Source: Tetradesmus obliquus
Lineage: Eukaryota; Chlorophyta; Chlorophyceae; Sphaeropleales; Scenedesmaceae
Length of the DNA: 64,000 nucleotides
Direction: 5' to 3'
NCBI GenBank assembly: GCA_030272155.1
Contig: CP126202.1
Span: forward strand, 4,919,501-4,983,500
The number at the start of each line of letters is the position of its first letter. Within the stretch, counting starts at the first letter, position 1. The notes under the pieces were generated by a model. The model made no database searches, had not been told where the DNA came from, and saw nothing but the letters and a program-made list of their open reading frames with translations. A program made the position numbers and the translations under genes. Of this stretch, positions 1 through 10,960 are shown piece after piece.

Positions 1-1948
1 CACTTTCAGGTGCCAGTGAGCTGTATGAAACCGACACCTCACGGCACTTAACCTACTTGAAAGTTCATGTGATGAAATCAAGGGCATCACGTGCTTGAAA
101 GGCAAGCAAATGAACGCAGAGGACCTTGCCGTGAGCGCGCGAAAGGGTGATATGGTGAATGCACGGCGCTAAAGCTGATGAGCACACCACCCAAAGCGCT
201 GGAATGTATGGTTATCTGTACTGATGAGCATGGCTTTGGACTGCATCCTCTGTTGCAGGTGTTCACGCTTCGCCGGTTGTGCGCACTGTGAACATGTGAA
301 CGCGGAGATACTTTCACAGGCTGCCGGGGCGTTGTCCCTGGAAAACAAAAATTCATTTTGCAATTATGCTGGGTTAACATGCACATGTGAAGTGGAAGTC
401 GAGGAAAGTCGAGGGTTGGCGACTTGCCCAGCAACCTTCAATCCTACAGTGCACTGCTGCTGTGGCTTGATCCTCAACAGCTGGCATGCCATCCTGCAGC
501 GCAGGAGTATGGTCCCTGGCAGCTGGAAACATTTGAATATACAATTGCAACGTATCAGGAGTTACCAAGGCAGCGCCAAGACGCTGTGCAACAGTGCAGC
601 ACAACTTGTTGAACTCAGTTCAGTTGGGCGCAGTGCGCCCAGCTAGGCTGGTGAGTGTGCTACACGTGGACACCATCTACATCAGTGTCATAAATTCACA
701 GCATTGAGCTGGTGATGCAGCTGATACACAAACGCCTGTGAATTGCCGGGCTCGACGGCAAATGCCACACACGCATGCAACTAAGCAAGACAGAAAAGCT
801 GAAGAACGGATGCTGTCACACCAAGGTACCTGCTGCCAGCATGCCTCAAGCGCTGGCGGTGCTGACACATGTGTTCTGTACAAAACGTTCACAAGCTATC
901 AAGTGAGGCCGCAGGCCTGCTGGCAGCCCACCTGCTAGCTGTTGTGCTGCTGCAGAAAATGCACAGCATGCCATGGCAGATCACACCCTCGCGCATCTGT
1001 TGACTAGCGATACGTCGGGCAGACACATGCACCAGAAAATAGCAACAGATGTGCAAGCAACTGTATGAGCAACTACGCGGCCAGCTGTGCGCTCTGTGCC
1101 AGCGTAGTCAACTTCACAATTCCACCATACATAGATGCTGAACAACAGCCCCGTTTGATAGTGTCATGCCAACGCCTGGGACTGCAACAGAGATGTGTTA
1201 TACGTTTTACTGCTGAGCGAAACATCAGCCCATCAGCAATACCTACTGTGTACAACAGCAACCTGTGCGAGTAAACTGCATAATGACACAACTGTGCAAA
1301 CTGTAACGGCATGGCCTATGCTGGCATCCTGCAGCACAACAAATGCGCAGGCAACATGCTATGTGCATGCTTCACAGCAGCTCAGATACCCATGCATGGC
1401 AGCACATGCTCCACAGTGACCACATCGCGCCCTACTGTGCTGCCATCGCTGCCAACTCGCTTTGTGCAGCAAGCAGCTGGATGAAGCTGCCATGCAACAT
1501 CTGTGTTCTGCTGTACCGTGCTGTCATGGCAGCAACATGTATTAGCCTGTCTGCCACAAATCTTGCTGGATGCCACCAATTGTGCTGTCTGCAACAACTC
1601 CAGGGTTTTGACGAACACCAAGACCACTGGGGGGATACACATGCATGTGAGAAGGGTAACTGATGTTGGCTGGTATAACGTGCGAGGTCGCTTCTGCTGA
1701 AAGGGGGCCTGTCTGAGCGTGCCAGTCAACCTGAGACTCAGTGCATAGCCGGCACGGCGCGCACAGCACCGCCATGATGCGCTGGGCTGCTGGCAGCATG
1801 CAGCATGCAGCACCAACTATACATCTGTTGCACATGGCGTGCCACAAACAGTTTTCTTGAGTTAGGTCTGCACTTCAAACAGCCTCCTGCACTACACAGC
1901 TACGCCTACATGGAAGCCGCCTTTATGTCAAAACGAGCCTGATCAACC
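1..1948. other. Intergenic, downstream of the sHSP gene
   Basis: This 1.9-kb stretch lies beyond the stop codon of the small heat-shock gene. It probably includes that gene's 3' UTR at its right end. I read both strands and found only short open frames without recognisable motifs, no conserved exon with good splice sites, no tRNA-like fold and no long triplet tracts. It may hold the end of another gene outside the window, but nothing in the sequence supports one. Confidence 0.5.
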
Positions 1949-4066
1949 TCAAGCAGCAGTGACCTGGATGCGCTTGGGCTGTGGCTTGGGTGTGGGCTCC
2001 GCCTTGGGCACCGTCACGCGCAGCACGCCCTGCTCCAGGCTGGCGCTGATGCCGTCTTCCTTCACTGCATCCGGCAGTGCAAAGCTGCGCGTGAACTGGC
2101 TGAAGTGGCGCTCACGGCGCAACACCTGCGGCAGTAGGGAGGTGGAGAGGGGGTTGAGGGTGCGGCAGGACAGCAGCAGTAGTGGCAGTAGCAGGGGTGA
2201 GTCAACGACGTCGACAAAATGCGCAGCACGTAAGTGCTGATGCGCAACACGCAAAACTTAAGCATGAGAACATCAGCATGCATCACGCCGCATGGCAGCA
2301 TGCTGCATATCTCATGGTGCGGCTTGCAAGCTACACCCTGGCTGTCCTTGTCCACTGGACATGCCTGGCAGGCATGTTTGTAGGACTACCGTAGTGACAC
2401 ATGATGAATTGACAAAACACCTATTTTTGGACTGTCAAAACATTGTTGTATTTTTTAGGTCGCTGCTGTCAAATCTTATTATGATATATTTTCGCTTGTC
2501 AAATTGCACTGAAATTTAAATCTAAAGTTGCCAAACAGCGGAGAAAAGGCTCAAAAAATTCCCTCGCGGGGCGAGTGAGCCGCCCGTTCCGGTTCGGGTC
2601 ACACCCAGCCGTAAACAGCCAGCCGGCAGCATCGATCAGAGCTGCATAGCACTTATAACACCGTTTCCACGTGACTGCTTTTGAGTAAAAGTGCTTATAT
2701 AGGAAGATGAGTAGGGTGAATGAGCCCTGATGTGCAGCACAAGTGATTTCTTTGGTGGGATGGTTTGCTGCGCCGCAGCATGTGACATGGCTTCCAGCCA
2801 TAGCTGAGTGTGGTGTTCATTCCGTTGCAGTAGTGGACTCTGCCTGTCCTGCTAGGACATTGTAGTGAATTGTGAACCGGTCTCAAGCATTTCAATCATT
2901 GAATGCATTGAAGCTTCAATATACCTTAAGGTATATACACCTGGCCACTGATGCCTAGACGCCACATATTTTTTAGCGCCATTTTTAGCTGGAGTGTCCG
3001 GAGCCCTAATATGCATCTCTGGTAACTACCTGAGCTGCTGAATGATAAACAAGCAGTGCAGAGTTGGCAAATAGGGTCTGACAGCTGAAAATGGACAAAA
3101 CAGGGTTTTTTTGGACTGTCAAATGTTAAGTTATATGTATTTTGAGCCCTGTCAAAAGTGAAAATATGGTCCAAAAACGCTGTCCAATCTAAAAATCAAA
3201 AATAATTTTCTGGGCTGTCAAATCATCAAGCGTTACTACGGTACTCAAGCTGGCGAGATCTGTCTTCCGATGAAAGCTTGCAGTGCGTATTGCACACCAC
3301 CAGTCCTGTAAGGCCACGCACCTTGCCCTCCCTCTCCTCCTGCTTCTCCTCCTTGCGCTTGCCGCTGATGGTGAGCGTGCCCTCAGCCATCTCCACGCTG
3401 ATGTCAGCAGGGCTGAAGCCGGGCGCATCGCAGTGCAGCTCAAAGGCGTCCTTGGTCTCAATGATGTCCTGCAAGCAGAAAAGGATAGCACACGTAAGCA
3501 AGGGCGGGTCGGAGAGTGCAGGACAGCTAGTGGTTGCTGCTGCTGTGATGGGACTGTCTAGAAGCTTCCGGGTCCACTGTTGCAGCATGCACACGATAGC
3601 TAGCTTGCAGCCACGGGCTCTGCAAAAAATGCATTCCAGCTGCAAACAAACATTCAAGACATATTTTGAAGGCATGCTTCAGCTGCAGAGAAAAACAATG
3701 TGCATTCATGAACAGCACATGTGCTGCTTGTACAAGCAGTACAAGCACACATCCAGCCACATGTACAGCTACAGCACCAGCCATGTACATGCACACCATG
3801 CATGCACTGTGGCAGCTGGTGCTATGCTTCGACACTGCTGGTCATTCTTTCAATATGTCTTCGGTGCTAAACACCATTTCAAGCCACCACAACGTGTTCC
3901 TGCTCACCATCGGATGCCCAGTCGTGCTCGCAGCGGCAGAGCTTGTCAAGGCAGGCATGAGGGCTCCAATGTCACGGCCGGTGAGGGCCCTGTTGAAGGC
4001 ACGATCCATAGCCCTCTCCATCTGGCCGAAAAGCGGGTCACTGTTTCCGAACAGGGACAGAGCCAT
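1949..4066 (-). CDS. Small heat-shock protein (HSP20, alpha-crystallin fold), 160 aa
   Basis: Three exons: 3908-4066, 3322-3468 and 1949-2125 (53 + 49 + 58 codons, all phase 0). ATG is at 4066, TGA at 1949-1951. The start is chosen because MALSLFG follows a TATA box and 5' UTR. The N-terminal arm (about 1-50) has the DPLFGQMERAMDRAF helix seen in plant and algal sHSPs. The alpha-crystallin domain (about 54-140) starts at DIIETKDAFELHCDAPGF, contains GTLTISGKRK, and ends with the RSFALPD...GVLRVTVPK segment. Members are ATP-independent holdases that bind unfolding proteins as oligomers. No transit peptide is obvious, so a cytosolic (class I-like) location is inferred. Intron 2 (2126-3321) holds an inverted-repeat element. 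A heat-shock element lies upstream. Confidence 0.93.
2389..3241. mobile_element. MITE-like element with TA flanks inside sHSP intron 2
   Basis: The ends are inverted repeats: 2387-2414 and the reverse complement of 3216-3243 match at 24 of 28 positions (both begin TACCGTAGT and end TTGACA). If the outer TA is a target duplication, the element runs 2389-3241 between TA dinucleotides, as in Tc1/mariner-type elements. The interior is AT-rich, repeats a short GGACTGTCAAA-type motif (near 2429 and 3113), and has no transposase-like frame, so it looks non-autonomous. It sits wholly inside an intron and is presumably removed by splicing. The family assignment is an inference. Confidence 0.7.
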
Positions 4067-4185
4067 TGTCGATCGAATAGTGGGTGTGTGCACCGAAAAG
4101 CAACAAAGTGCTGGTTGCAAAGCGCGTGTACTGTTTCAGCTGCTGTATACTGTGGTTGCATGTAAGAAAATTTGCGACTGCCTGC

Positions 4186-4193
4186 CTTATATA
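4186..4193 (-). promoter_or_regulatory. TATA box of the sHSP gene
   Basis: On the minus strand this reads TATATAAG, about 120 nt upstream of the sHSP start codon and 27 nt downstream of a heat-shock element. The spacing suits an inducible TATA promoter. Confidence 0.65.
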
Positions 4194-4219
4194 CACGCAG
4201 GGGAGTGCTGTAAGCCACC

Positions 4220-4238
4220 GAACCTTCTCCAGAGTTCC
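4220..4238 (-). promoter_or_regulatory. Heat-shock element upstream of the sHSP gene
   Basis: The sequence GAACCTTCTCCAGAGTTCC contains alternating nGAAn/nTTCn-type pentamers: GAA-cc-TTC is perfect, followed by degenerate AGA and TCC units. It lies immediately upstream of the TATA box. Heat-shock factor binds such arrays, which supports heat induction of the sHSP gene. Confidence 0.6.
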
Positions 4239-4964
4239 GGGCGCGTAGACCTTTCTCAAAGCGTCCAGACAGTACTCGGACACGCCAGATACACCTCAAT
4301 AAAGGACTTGATATTACTACGATTGGTATCGACAGAGCACCCGCACGGCTAGCGTGTTGGTCGCGTTCACCGCAGCTGCGCAGTGCATGCACTGCAGCTG
4401 CGGGTCTTGTTGGTACCAACAGCAACGTTGCTGCTGAGAGGTCCAGCAGCAATGTGATCTACTCAATCTAACCGATTCAGACTGACCAGAATGAAAATAA
4501 GGTCCTGTATGTGATGCATTAGTACTGTGACAAAGGGCACAGCAGGTGATGTACAGCAGCGCCCCGGGGCCCATGCGCTGCGCAGCATGATTTGCAAGCA
4601 TATCACAGGTTGCCTGGAGGCCGCATGCTGCCAATTCCAGCAGATACAAAAACTTCCATTCTTTCCATATCATTTGAGGTCGAAGATGGGTTGGCACCCC
4701 ATGCATCACATGATGGTAGCTGTCGGTCTTTTGAACTGAAGTTCCAAGGTAACACAATTCGAATGTTACGCCTGACATGTACAAGGTTCGCATCTAAAAC
4801 TCAACGAACTGACTGCGATGCAGATCGAAGCTGATGTGCCCGGCATAAAATCAGCGCACAGTCCTACTACTGAGCTTTGCACGACGCAAACTAGTGCCGG
4901 CCTCAGCTAGTTGGCGCCCACGAGTCGTGGAACAGGCTGCATAATTTAATTCATCTATCCTTTC
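4239..4964. other. Divergent intergenic region
   Basis: About 0.7 kb between the sHSP promoter (minus) and the first exon of the Tudor-like gene (plus), so it must hold the promoter of the latter. I see no further gene, no clear TATA box for the plus-strand gene and no long repeats. Confidence 0.5.
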
Positions 4965-7900
4965 ATGCTTTGCCGGAATTATGCTCCGCCCCGTGTCCAG
5001 CTGTGGCTGGATTCGGACGGGGGCTGCCCAATGCTGGAGCGCCCAAGGAAGCGCGGCAGGCCTACCAAGGCTGAGCTAGCAGCCAGGTCAACAGCGAAGA
5101 GCGTTTCCGGAGCTCTTACACATGTTTTGAGCCCCAACATCGAGCTATGCCTGCACCAGAACATGAAGAAGGTGAGTCAGGGCTGCTGCTGTGCTGCTGA
5201 GCAGTGCTGCTGCTGCTGCTTGGGCCCTCTACATGCATGCAGTTACTGGCCGCATGCGTGAACATACCCTTTGATGACAATATCATCGTAAACTTGCGTT
5301 TTGGTGGCAGCTATTTAGGGTCACCCAGTCATGCAGCTTGCATGGAGCAGAATGTCTGCTGGCATGCCCAACTGCAGGTACAGCAACGCCAGTGTAGCAT
5401 GCAGCTCATGTTTGCACCCACATGCTGATTCATCTTCAACAGAAGCACCTAACAAGCTCCACTTGCTGCTTTCACCCTTTCCTGCAAGCAGGCTGGGGGC
5501 AGCAGCACTCAATTTAGGGCCAGCAACCGCGACAGCAGTAGCAGCACCAAGCCCACTGGCAGCGCCTGCAGCCCTGAGCAGCTGCTGTGGGTGTTTGAGC
5601 CAGACACACCCAGCAGCCTTGCAGGATCTGCACACCTGGTGTCCCTGGCAGGCACCCGCTGGCAACTCCTGCAGGAATATGCTCCACCATCAACAGCAGC
5701 AGCAGCAGCAGCGCAGGAGCAGCACGCGTCATCACCAGCAGCGAAAGCAGCAGAGATTTTCTGCACAGGCCTGCCGGCAGCAGAATCAGCGGCAGCAGCA
5801 GCAGCAATGGCAGGGCCAAGCTGGCGCAAGGCACGCACACAGGGCTACAGCGGGGGACCTGCAGGCCTGGTTGGGCGGCGGCTGTCTGTGTGGTGGGCCG
5901 ATGACAAGGCACACTACCAGTGCACCGTGACAGACTACTACTACTGCAGCAGCAGCAGCAGCAGCAGCGACAGTGGTGCAGCAGGCAGCCCGGAGAAGGC
6001 TCCGGCTGCTGCTGCTGCTGCTGTCGCACCTCCAGCAGCAGCGGCAGCGGTGTGCCTCACAGGCAGCAAGCGCAAGGGTGCGAGCACAGGCACTGCCGCA
6101 ACCATACAGGTAAGAGACCTGTTGCTGTCCTGCAAGCAGCCACTTTGCCACTGCTTTTCTGCAAGCAGTGCCATCGCCTTTCCTGCAAGCAGCGCCATTG
6201 CCGTTGATGTCCTGCAAGCAGCCCTAGTGCCACGTTTCCTGCAAGCCATGCCATTGCCACTGCCTTGCTGCAAGCAGCTTCTGTAACGATGCTGTCCTGC
6301 AAGCAGTCTTGGCACCACACCTTGCGGCAAGATGCATGTATGCTGCAACATGTGTATTTAGCATCCACCTTTATGGTGCCTTTATGTGTTCTTGTCCCCT
6401 GATACCTACAATTATGCCGATTATGTAACCTTGATGCACTGCTGCTGCCGCTGCTGCAGGGCAAGCACAGGGTGCAGTATGATGACGGTGATGTGGAGCT
6501 AGTGGACCTCTGCACTGAGACCTGGGCCCTGACTGACTTGGAGCTGCAGAACCTCAAAACCTCAACCCAGCAGCAGCAGCAGCAGCAGCGGGGCCGGGTA
6601 GGCAGCGAGCAGGGCGCAACAGCAGCGCCGCTGCCTGCAGCTGGGCAGGCTGAGCTGTCCTGGGCAGCAGGCAGGCAGACAAAAGAGCAGCTGGCAGCTG
6701 TGGTGGCAGCTGTGAGGGCCTACAAGATGACCACAGCTGATGAGTCAGCAGGCAAAGACAAGCCAGCTGCTGCAGCTGCGGCTGCTGGTGGTGGTGGTTC
6801 ACATTCATCTGATGGAACAGAAGAGGACTCTGAAGAGGATGCAGACGCAGGCCAGCAGCACAAGCGGCAGCGCACAGCAGCAGGCAGTGTAACCTGGGGC
6901 CGCAAGAGCAGGCCTGCAGCGGGCGGCAGCAGCAGCAACTGCCTCAACTCGCCTCCATTACCCCCACCAGCACCAGCAAGAGCAGCAGCAGCAACAAGCC
7001 CTGCTGCTGCTGCTCCAGCTCCAGCAGCAGCAGCCCAGCGCCCCAACAGCGCAGGCCGCTACCCTGCTGCTACACCAACAGCAGCAGCAGCAGCAGCAGC
7101 AGGGCCTGCAGGCAGTCCTGCCAGCCGCAGCAGCTTTGTGAGGCAGCTGCTGAGCAAGGGGCTGCTCGCAGGACTGACAAACCTGGTGGCAGGAGGCGGC
7201 GCTGCACTACCGCTGCTGCCACCTGCTGCTGCTGCTGTTGGTGGCAGCGGTACTGCTGAACCCACATCGACGCAGCAAGCTGCCACAGCTGCAGCAGTGG
7301 CTGGTGGTGCTAGCAAAATTTCAGCTGCCCCTCATGCAGAACAGGCAGCAGCAGCAGCAGCAAAGGCTGGCGGTTCGCCTGCAGCAAGTAAGAAGGCCAG
7401 CAGCAGCAGCCAGCCTGACAGCAGGGCCGACAGGGCCGGCAGGCGCAACAACGATACGCCAGCAACACCAGGCTCCACCAGCAGCGCCAGCCCAGCAGTA
7501 GCAAAGGGCAGTACGTCAGTGCTGCAGGCAGCAGGCCAGGCGGACAGCAGCAACCAACCTGGCAGCAGGAATGACAGGGCCAGCAGGCGCAGCAGCAGCA
7601 GCATGGCAGAAACTCCAAGCCCCACCAGCAATGCCAGCCCAGCAGGGGCAACGTCGTCTAACAACCACGCAGGCCCAGCAGCAGGTCATGCTGCTGCCAC
7701 TGCAGCAGCTGCTGCTGCATCAGGCATGCCATCTCCTGGGCCTGCAGCCACCCCTGCTCTCAACAACGCTGCTGCAGCAGCCAGCTCTCACAAGCCACCC
7801 ACTCACCCACTCACTCAGGCCAGGGTCACCAGGCAGCGCCCTGCATCAGCAGATGCTGACCTGGCAGCAGCAGCAGCAGCAGGCAAGGCAGGTGTGCACT

Positions 7901-9606
7901 GCCACCTGCTGTCACCTGGTGGAGAGGCAGGCACCGTGCTGCCAGCGCCCGCAACACCAGCAGTCAACAACAACTTGACGGCGGGAGGGCTGACAGCTGC
8001 AGACCTGCTGCGTGTCGTGGCCCCACGCGCCAACAGCATCAACACCAGCAGCAGCTGCAGCATCATGGAACTCAGGGTGCCAGCAGCTGCAACAGGCACC
8101 CAGGAGCGAACCCCTACAGCAGCAGCTAATGCGGCGCCTGCTGTTGCTGAACTGGGCTGTACTGATGCAGCTAACATCACACTTGCAGCAGCACTGGCAG
8201 CTGCAGCACCAGCAGCAGGTGCAGCAGCCAGGCGCCCCATCAGTGCGCTGCCTCCGCTGCCCCGCAAGTCTCAGCAGGCATCGGCATCAGCAGCAGCCGC
8301 AGCAGGCAGCACGCCAACAGCATCAGCAACTGCAACAGCAGCTGCTGCAAGCACCGCACCAGCGAAGCCTGCAGCTAGCTGGCAGGAGGTGCCTGTGCTG
8401 GAGTCAGCTGCTGACACAGCAAAGGTAGCAGCAGCAGCAGAAAGTGGTGGCGCAGCTGACAGCAGGTTCGAAAAGGGTGCAGCAGCCACGCCAGCCAGGC
8501 CCAGCAGTGCCCAGCAGCTGCTTGGCGAGCTGCTCAATGAGCTGGGGCTGGGGGCAGCAGCAGCAGCAGGCTCTGCAAGCGGCAGGAGCAGAGCCGCAGG
8601 CCCAGCAAGTAAAGGAGAGTTTGGGGTTGGCGGCAGCAGCAGGCCTCGGCTGCAGGCCATCTCTGCTAGTGATCGCATGCAGTTCAGTCTGCTGGTGCCC
8701 GCGGCAGCAGCAGCAACAGCAGCAGCAGCGCTGGCAGGGGACAACGAGCAGGGCCCAGGCAGGACAGGTGCTGCAGCAAAGCACGGGACGGCCGAAGCTA
8801 AGGCAGCACCTGCGCCAGCAGGAGCACGCCTCACAAGGGCGGCTGCAGCTGAGAAGCCAGCCAGAACGGGTGAGGCTGAAGCTGCTGGCCCTCACAAGCC
8901 TATGTCAGGCGCTGCTCTGCAGCCCAGCACCTGTGACAACAGCAGCAGCAGCTGCCTTGCGGTGCTGCTGGTGCGGCTGCCGGAGGGGCTACAGCCTGGC
9001 AGCGTCGCCGTGAGCAGCAGCAGCGCAGCGCTGCAGGTGACGTACACGCAGCAGGACTGCAGTGCTGCTGCTGGTGGAGGAACAGCAGCAGTTGCTGATA
9101 GTGGCAGCAGCCAGGGGCAGTCGTGTGTGCGTCACTTCAGTGAGACTGTGTGCCTGCCTGGAGGCCTTGTGTGGGCTGCTGCTGCTGCTGCAGGCACTGG
9201 CACTGACGCTGATATTGCCAATGCAGGCAGTGATGCATCGGCAGGTGGGCCTGATTTTGCGGGCAGGCGGGGCCAGGTGAAGCAGAGCAAGGTGGCTGGC
9301 AAGGGCTATGAGGAGGCAGCAGCAACAGCGGCAGGCAGAGAGGGTGGCGGCCGCAGCAGCAGGGACCAGCGTGAACGAGCAACACGCAGCAGCAGGGATG
9401 CTGGGGAGTGCAGCAGGCAGGGTGTGGGTGATATCAATCGTGATGACAGGTGGAAGAATCCAAGCGATGCAGGGCAGGAGGGTGCTGCATGTGGTGATGG
9501 CGCAGCAGGCAGCAGCACCGGCAGTGCTGTTGCGCTGCTGCAGGTGTGTGGGGGTGGTGCTGGCAGTGGCCGGCTGATGGTGCTGGGCAGGTGCTGCAGG
9601 GCGTGA
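4965..9606 (+). CDS. AT-hook and Tudor-like low-complexity chromatin protein, about 1,323 aa
   Basis: Exons 4965-5171, 5492-6109 and 6460-9606, all phase 0; a second in-frame ATG at 5031 is also possible. Exon 1 has an AT-hook (PRKRGRPTK, residues 27-35), which binds the minor groove of AT-rich DNA. A Tudor/PDS5-like beta-barrel is split: GRRLSVWWADDKAHYQ near residue 197 in exon 2, and GKHRVQYDDGDVELVDL at 276-292 in exon 3, separated by Ser/Ala runs and the intron. The rest is mostly Ala, Ser and Pro low complexity coded by CAG-type triplets. Near 1,109-1,176 a stretch (LAVLLVRLPEG ... RHFSETVCLPGG) faintly resembles an HSP20/CS-type beta sandwich. A nuclear, histone- or DNA-reading role is inferred; the exact family is not recognised. 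Confidence 0.75.
6127..6306 (+). repeat. Intronic minisatellite with acceptor-like units
   Basis: Seven units about 27-30 bp apart share the core TCCTGCAAGCAG, at roughly 6129, 6158, 6181, 6210, 6238, 6268 and 6295 (one ends GCAAGCCA). The core is nearly the same as the acceptor of exon 2 of this gene at 5480-5491. It lies in intron 2 just after the donor. Confidence 0.8.
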
Positions 9607-10058
9607 GGCTGCAGCAGTCCTGCAGCAGCCAGCATACTTTGTGAGCCCTGAGCAAGTACACTTATCTGCCAGCAAAGTGAATTTCCAGTGGAGATACAGC
9701 ATGATCATCATGATGATCACGACACCTAGTACTGAGTGTTAGTCCACAAGCACACCAAATTGCCACCAACTTGGTTGGTACAGTTTGAAACTGTAGCTGT
9801 GCCATGCAGCACACAGGTGCCGGTTGTTTGTGCCAGGTGTAGCTTTTTCCTCAGGTGCCATTCATGGCACGGGACAATGTCAAAGTTGTAACATCAAAAA
9901 CCTTGCACCTGACCTTTGTAACATGTCACAGCCATCTGGTGTGGAGCGTCATAGTTGACATGCTGTGTGCGGCACCATCTGAGCTTAACGTTTCACTTTA
10001 GGTGTACAGCAGCCTGCTGAAGCACAGGGACTTGTAGTGCTTCCACACACCAGGCAGC
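9607..10058. other. Intergenic with 3' UTR of the Tudor-like gene
   Basis: The stretch holds the 3' UTR of the upstream gene and the presumed promoter of the coiled-coil gene. A short palindromic ATGATCATCATGATGATCA segment lies near 9701. No other gene is visible. Confidence 0.5.
9887..9921 (+). terminator. Twin TGTAA polyadenylation signals
   Basis: TGTAA occurs at 9887-9891 and again at 9917-9921, about 280-315 nt after the stop codon of the Tudor-like gene. TGTAA is the usual polyadenylation signal in chlorophycean algae; either copy could be used. Confidence 0.6.
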
Positions 10059-10928
10059 ATGACTGAGAGCTGGACCCCTGTGGGGTGGGGTGCAGTCAAT
10101 CCAGACTTGAATAGAGTTCCAGGGGCGTATGAAGCGCAACAAGTACGTGAAGGTGAGTCAAGGTTTTGAAAGATTGGATCTGCTAGCTGCGCCAGCCGCA
10201 GAGATGTTCGCAATGTGCCTGTCAGCGTCGTGAACATATGCATGCATGCAGCGTAGTTGGTGTCAAACGGCAAAACCTGTTACAACTTTCTTCTGACATA
10301 TATGCTGAAATTTACGTTGGCAAACACGCAGACGAGGACGACGATGCCAGCAGCAGCATGCAGCCCTCCCCAGCAGGAGCAGCAGTACCTCAGGATGTCA
10401 TTCAGGCGTTCCTGCAGACACACCAGCAGCAGCTGGATGCACACCAACTGGCTAGTGCCTCATCTATAGACTCGGTGCGTTCTGTGCAGCTTCGCCAGCT
10501 GCTTGGGCAGCGGGGTGTTGTAGCGCCCAAGGACTAGTTCAGTGCAGCAACTGCTGGAACCGTCATTGCTGGGACGTCACTGTACATTCAATGTGTTTGC
10601 TTAGCAAATAGCAGTAGCATGCAAGATGATGTTTACGAAACAGTACTTCCACCTTGAAATGCCTGCAAGGCTGAGTATCATTGCAGCAGTTCCTTGGCTC
10701 TTCACTGCCTGACATTGCCCCTGCTTGTCACGCTGCCGTGCTCCCCATTCCGGCAGCTCGACGGCAGCGCAGTAGCAGCAGCGCTCCGCAGCACCAGCAG
10801 CAGCATACAGCAGCAGCAGCAGCAGCTAGGCAAGCAGCAGCCGCCAGCCACGCCAGACATTGCCTCCCGGCTGCCACAAACTTCTCGCACCGCCAGCCGC
10901 AGCCAGCCAGCTGCAGCAGGCGCCAAAC

Positions 10929-10960
<32 letters not shown>

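Noticed and set aside
224..646. A 140-codon plus-strand frame at the left end
   Set aside because: No motif, no family resemblance and no supporting splice structure; typical of chance frames in this sequence.
10238..10537. A stand-alone 99-aa protein
   Set aside because: Its first codons are intronic. Joining 10152 to 10332 and 10474 to 10757 gives matching phases into the coiled-coil protein, which is more economical, though read-through to 10537 is possible.
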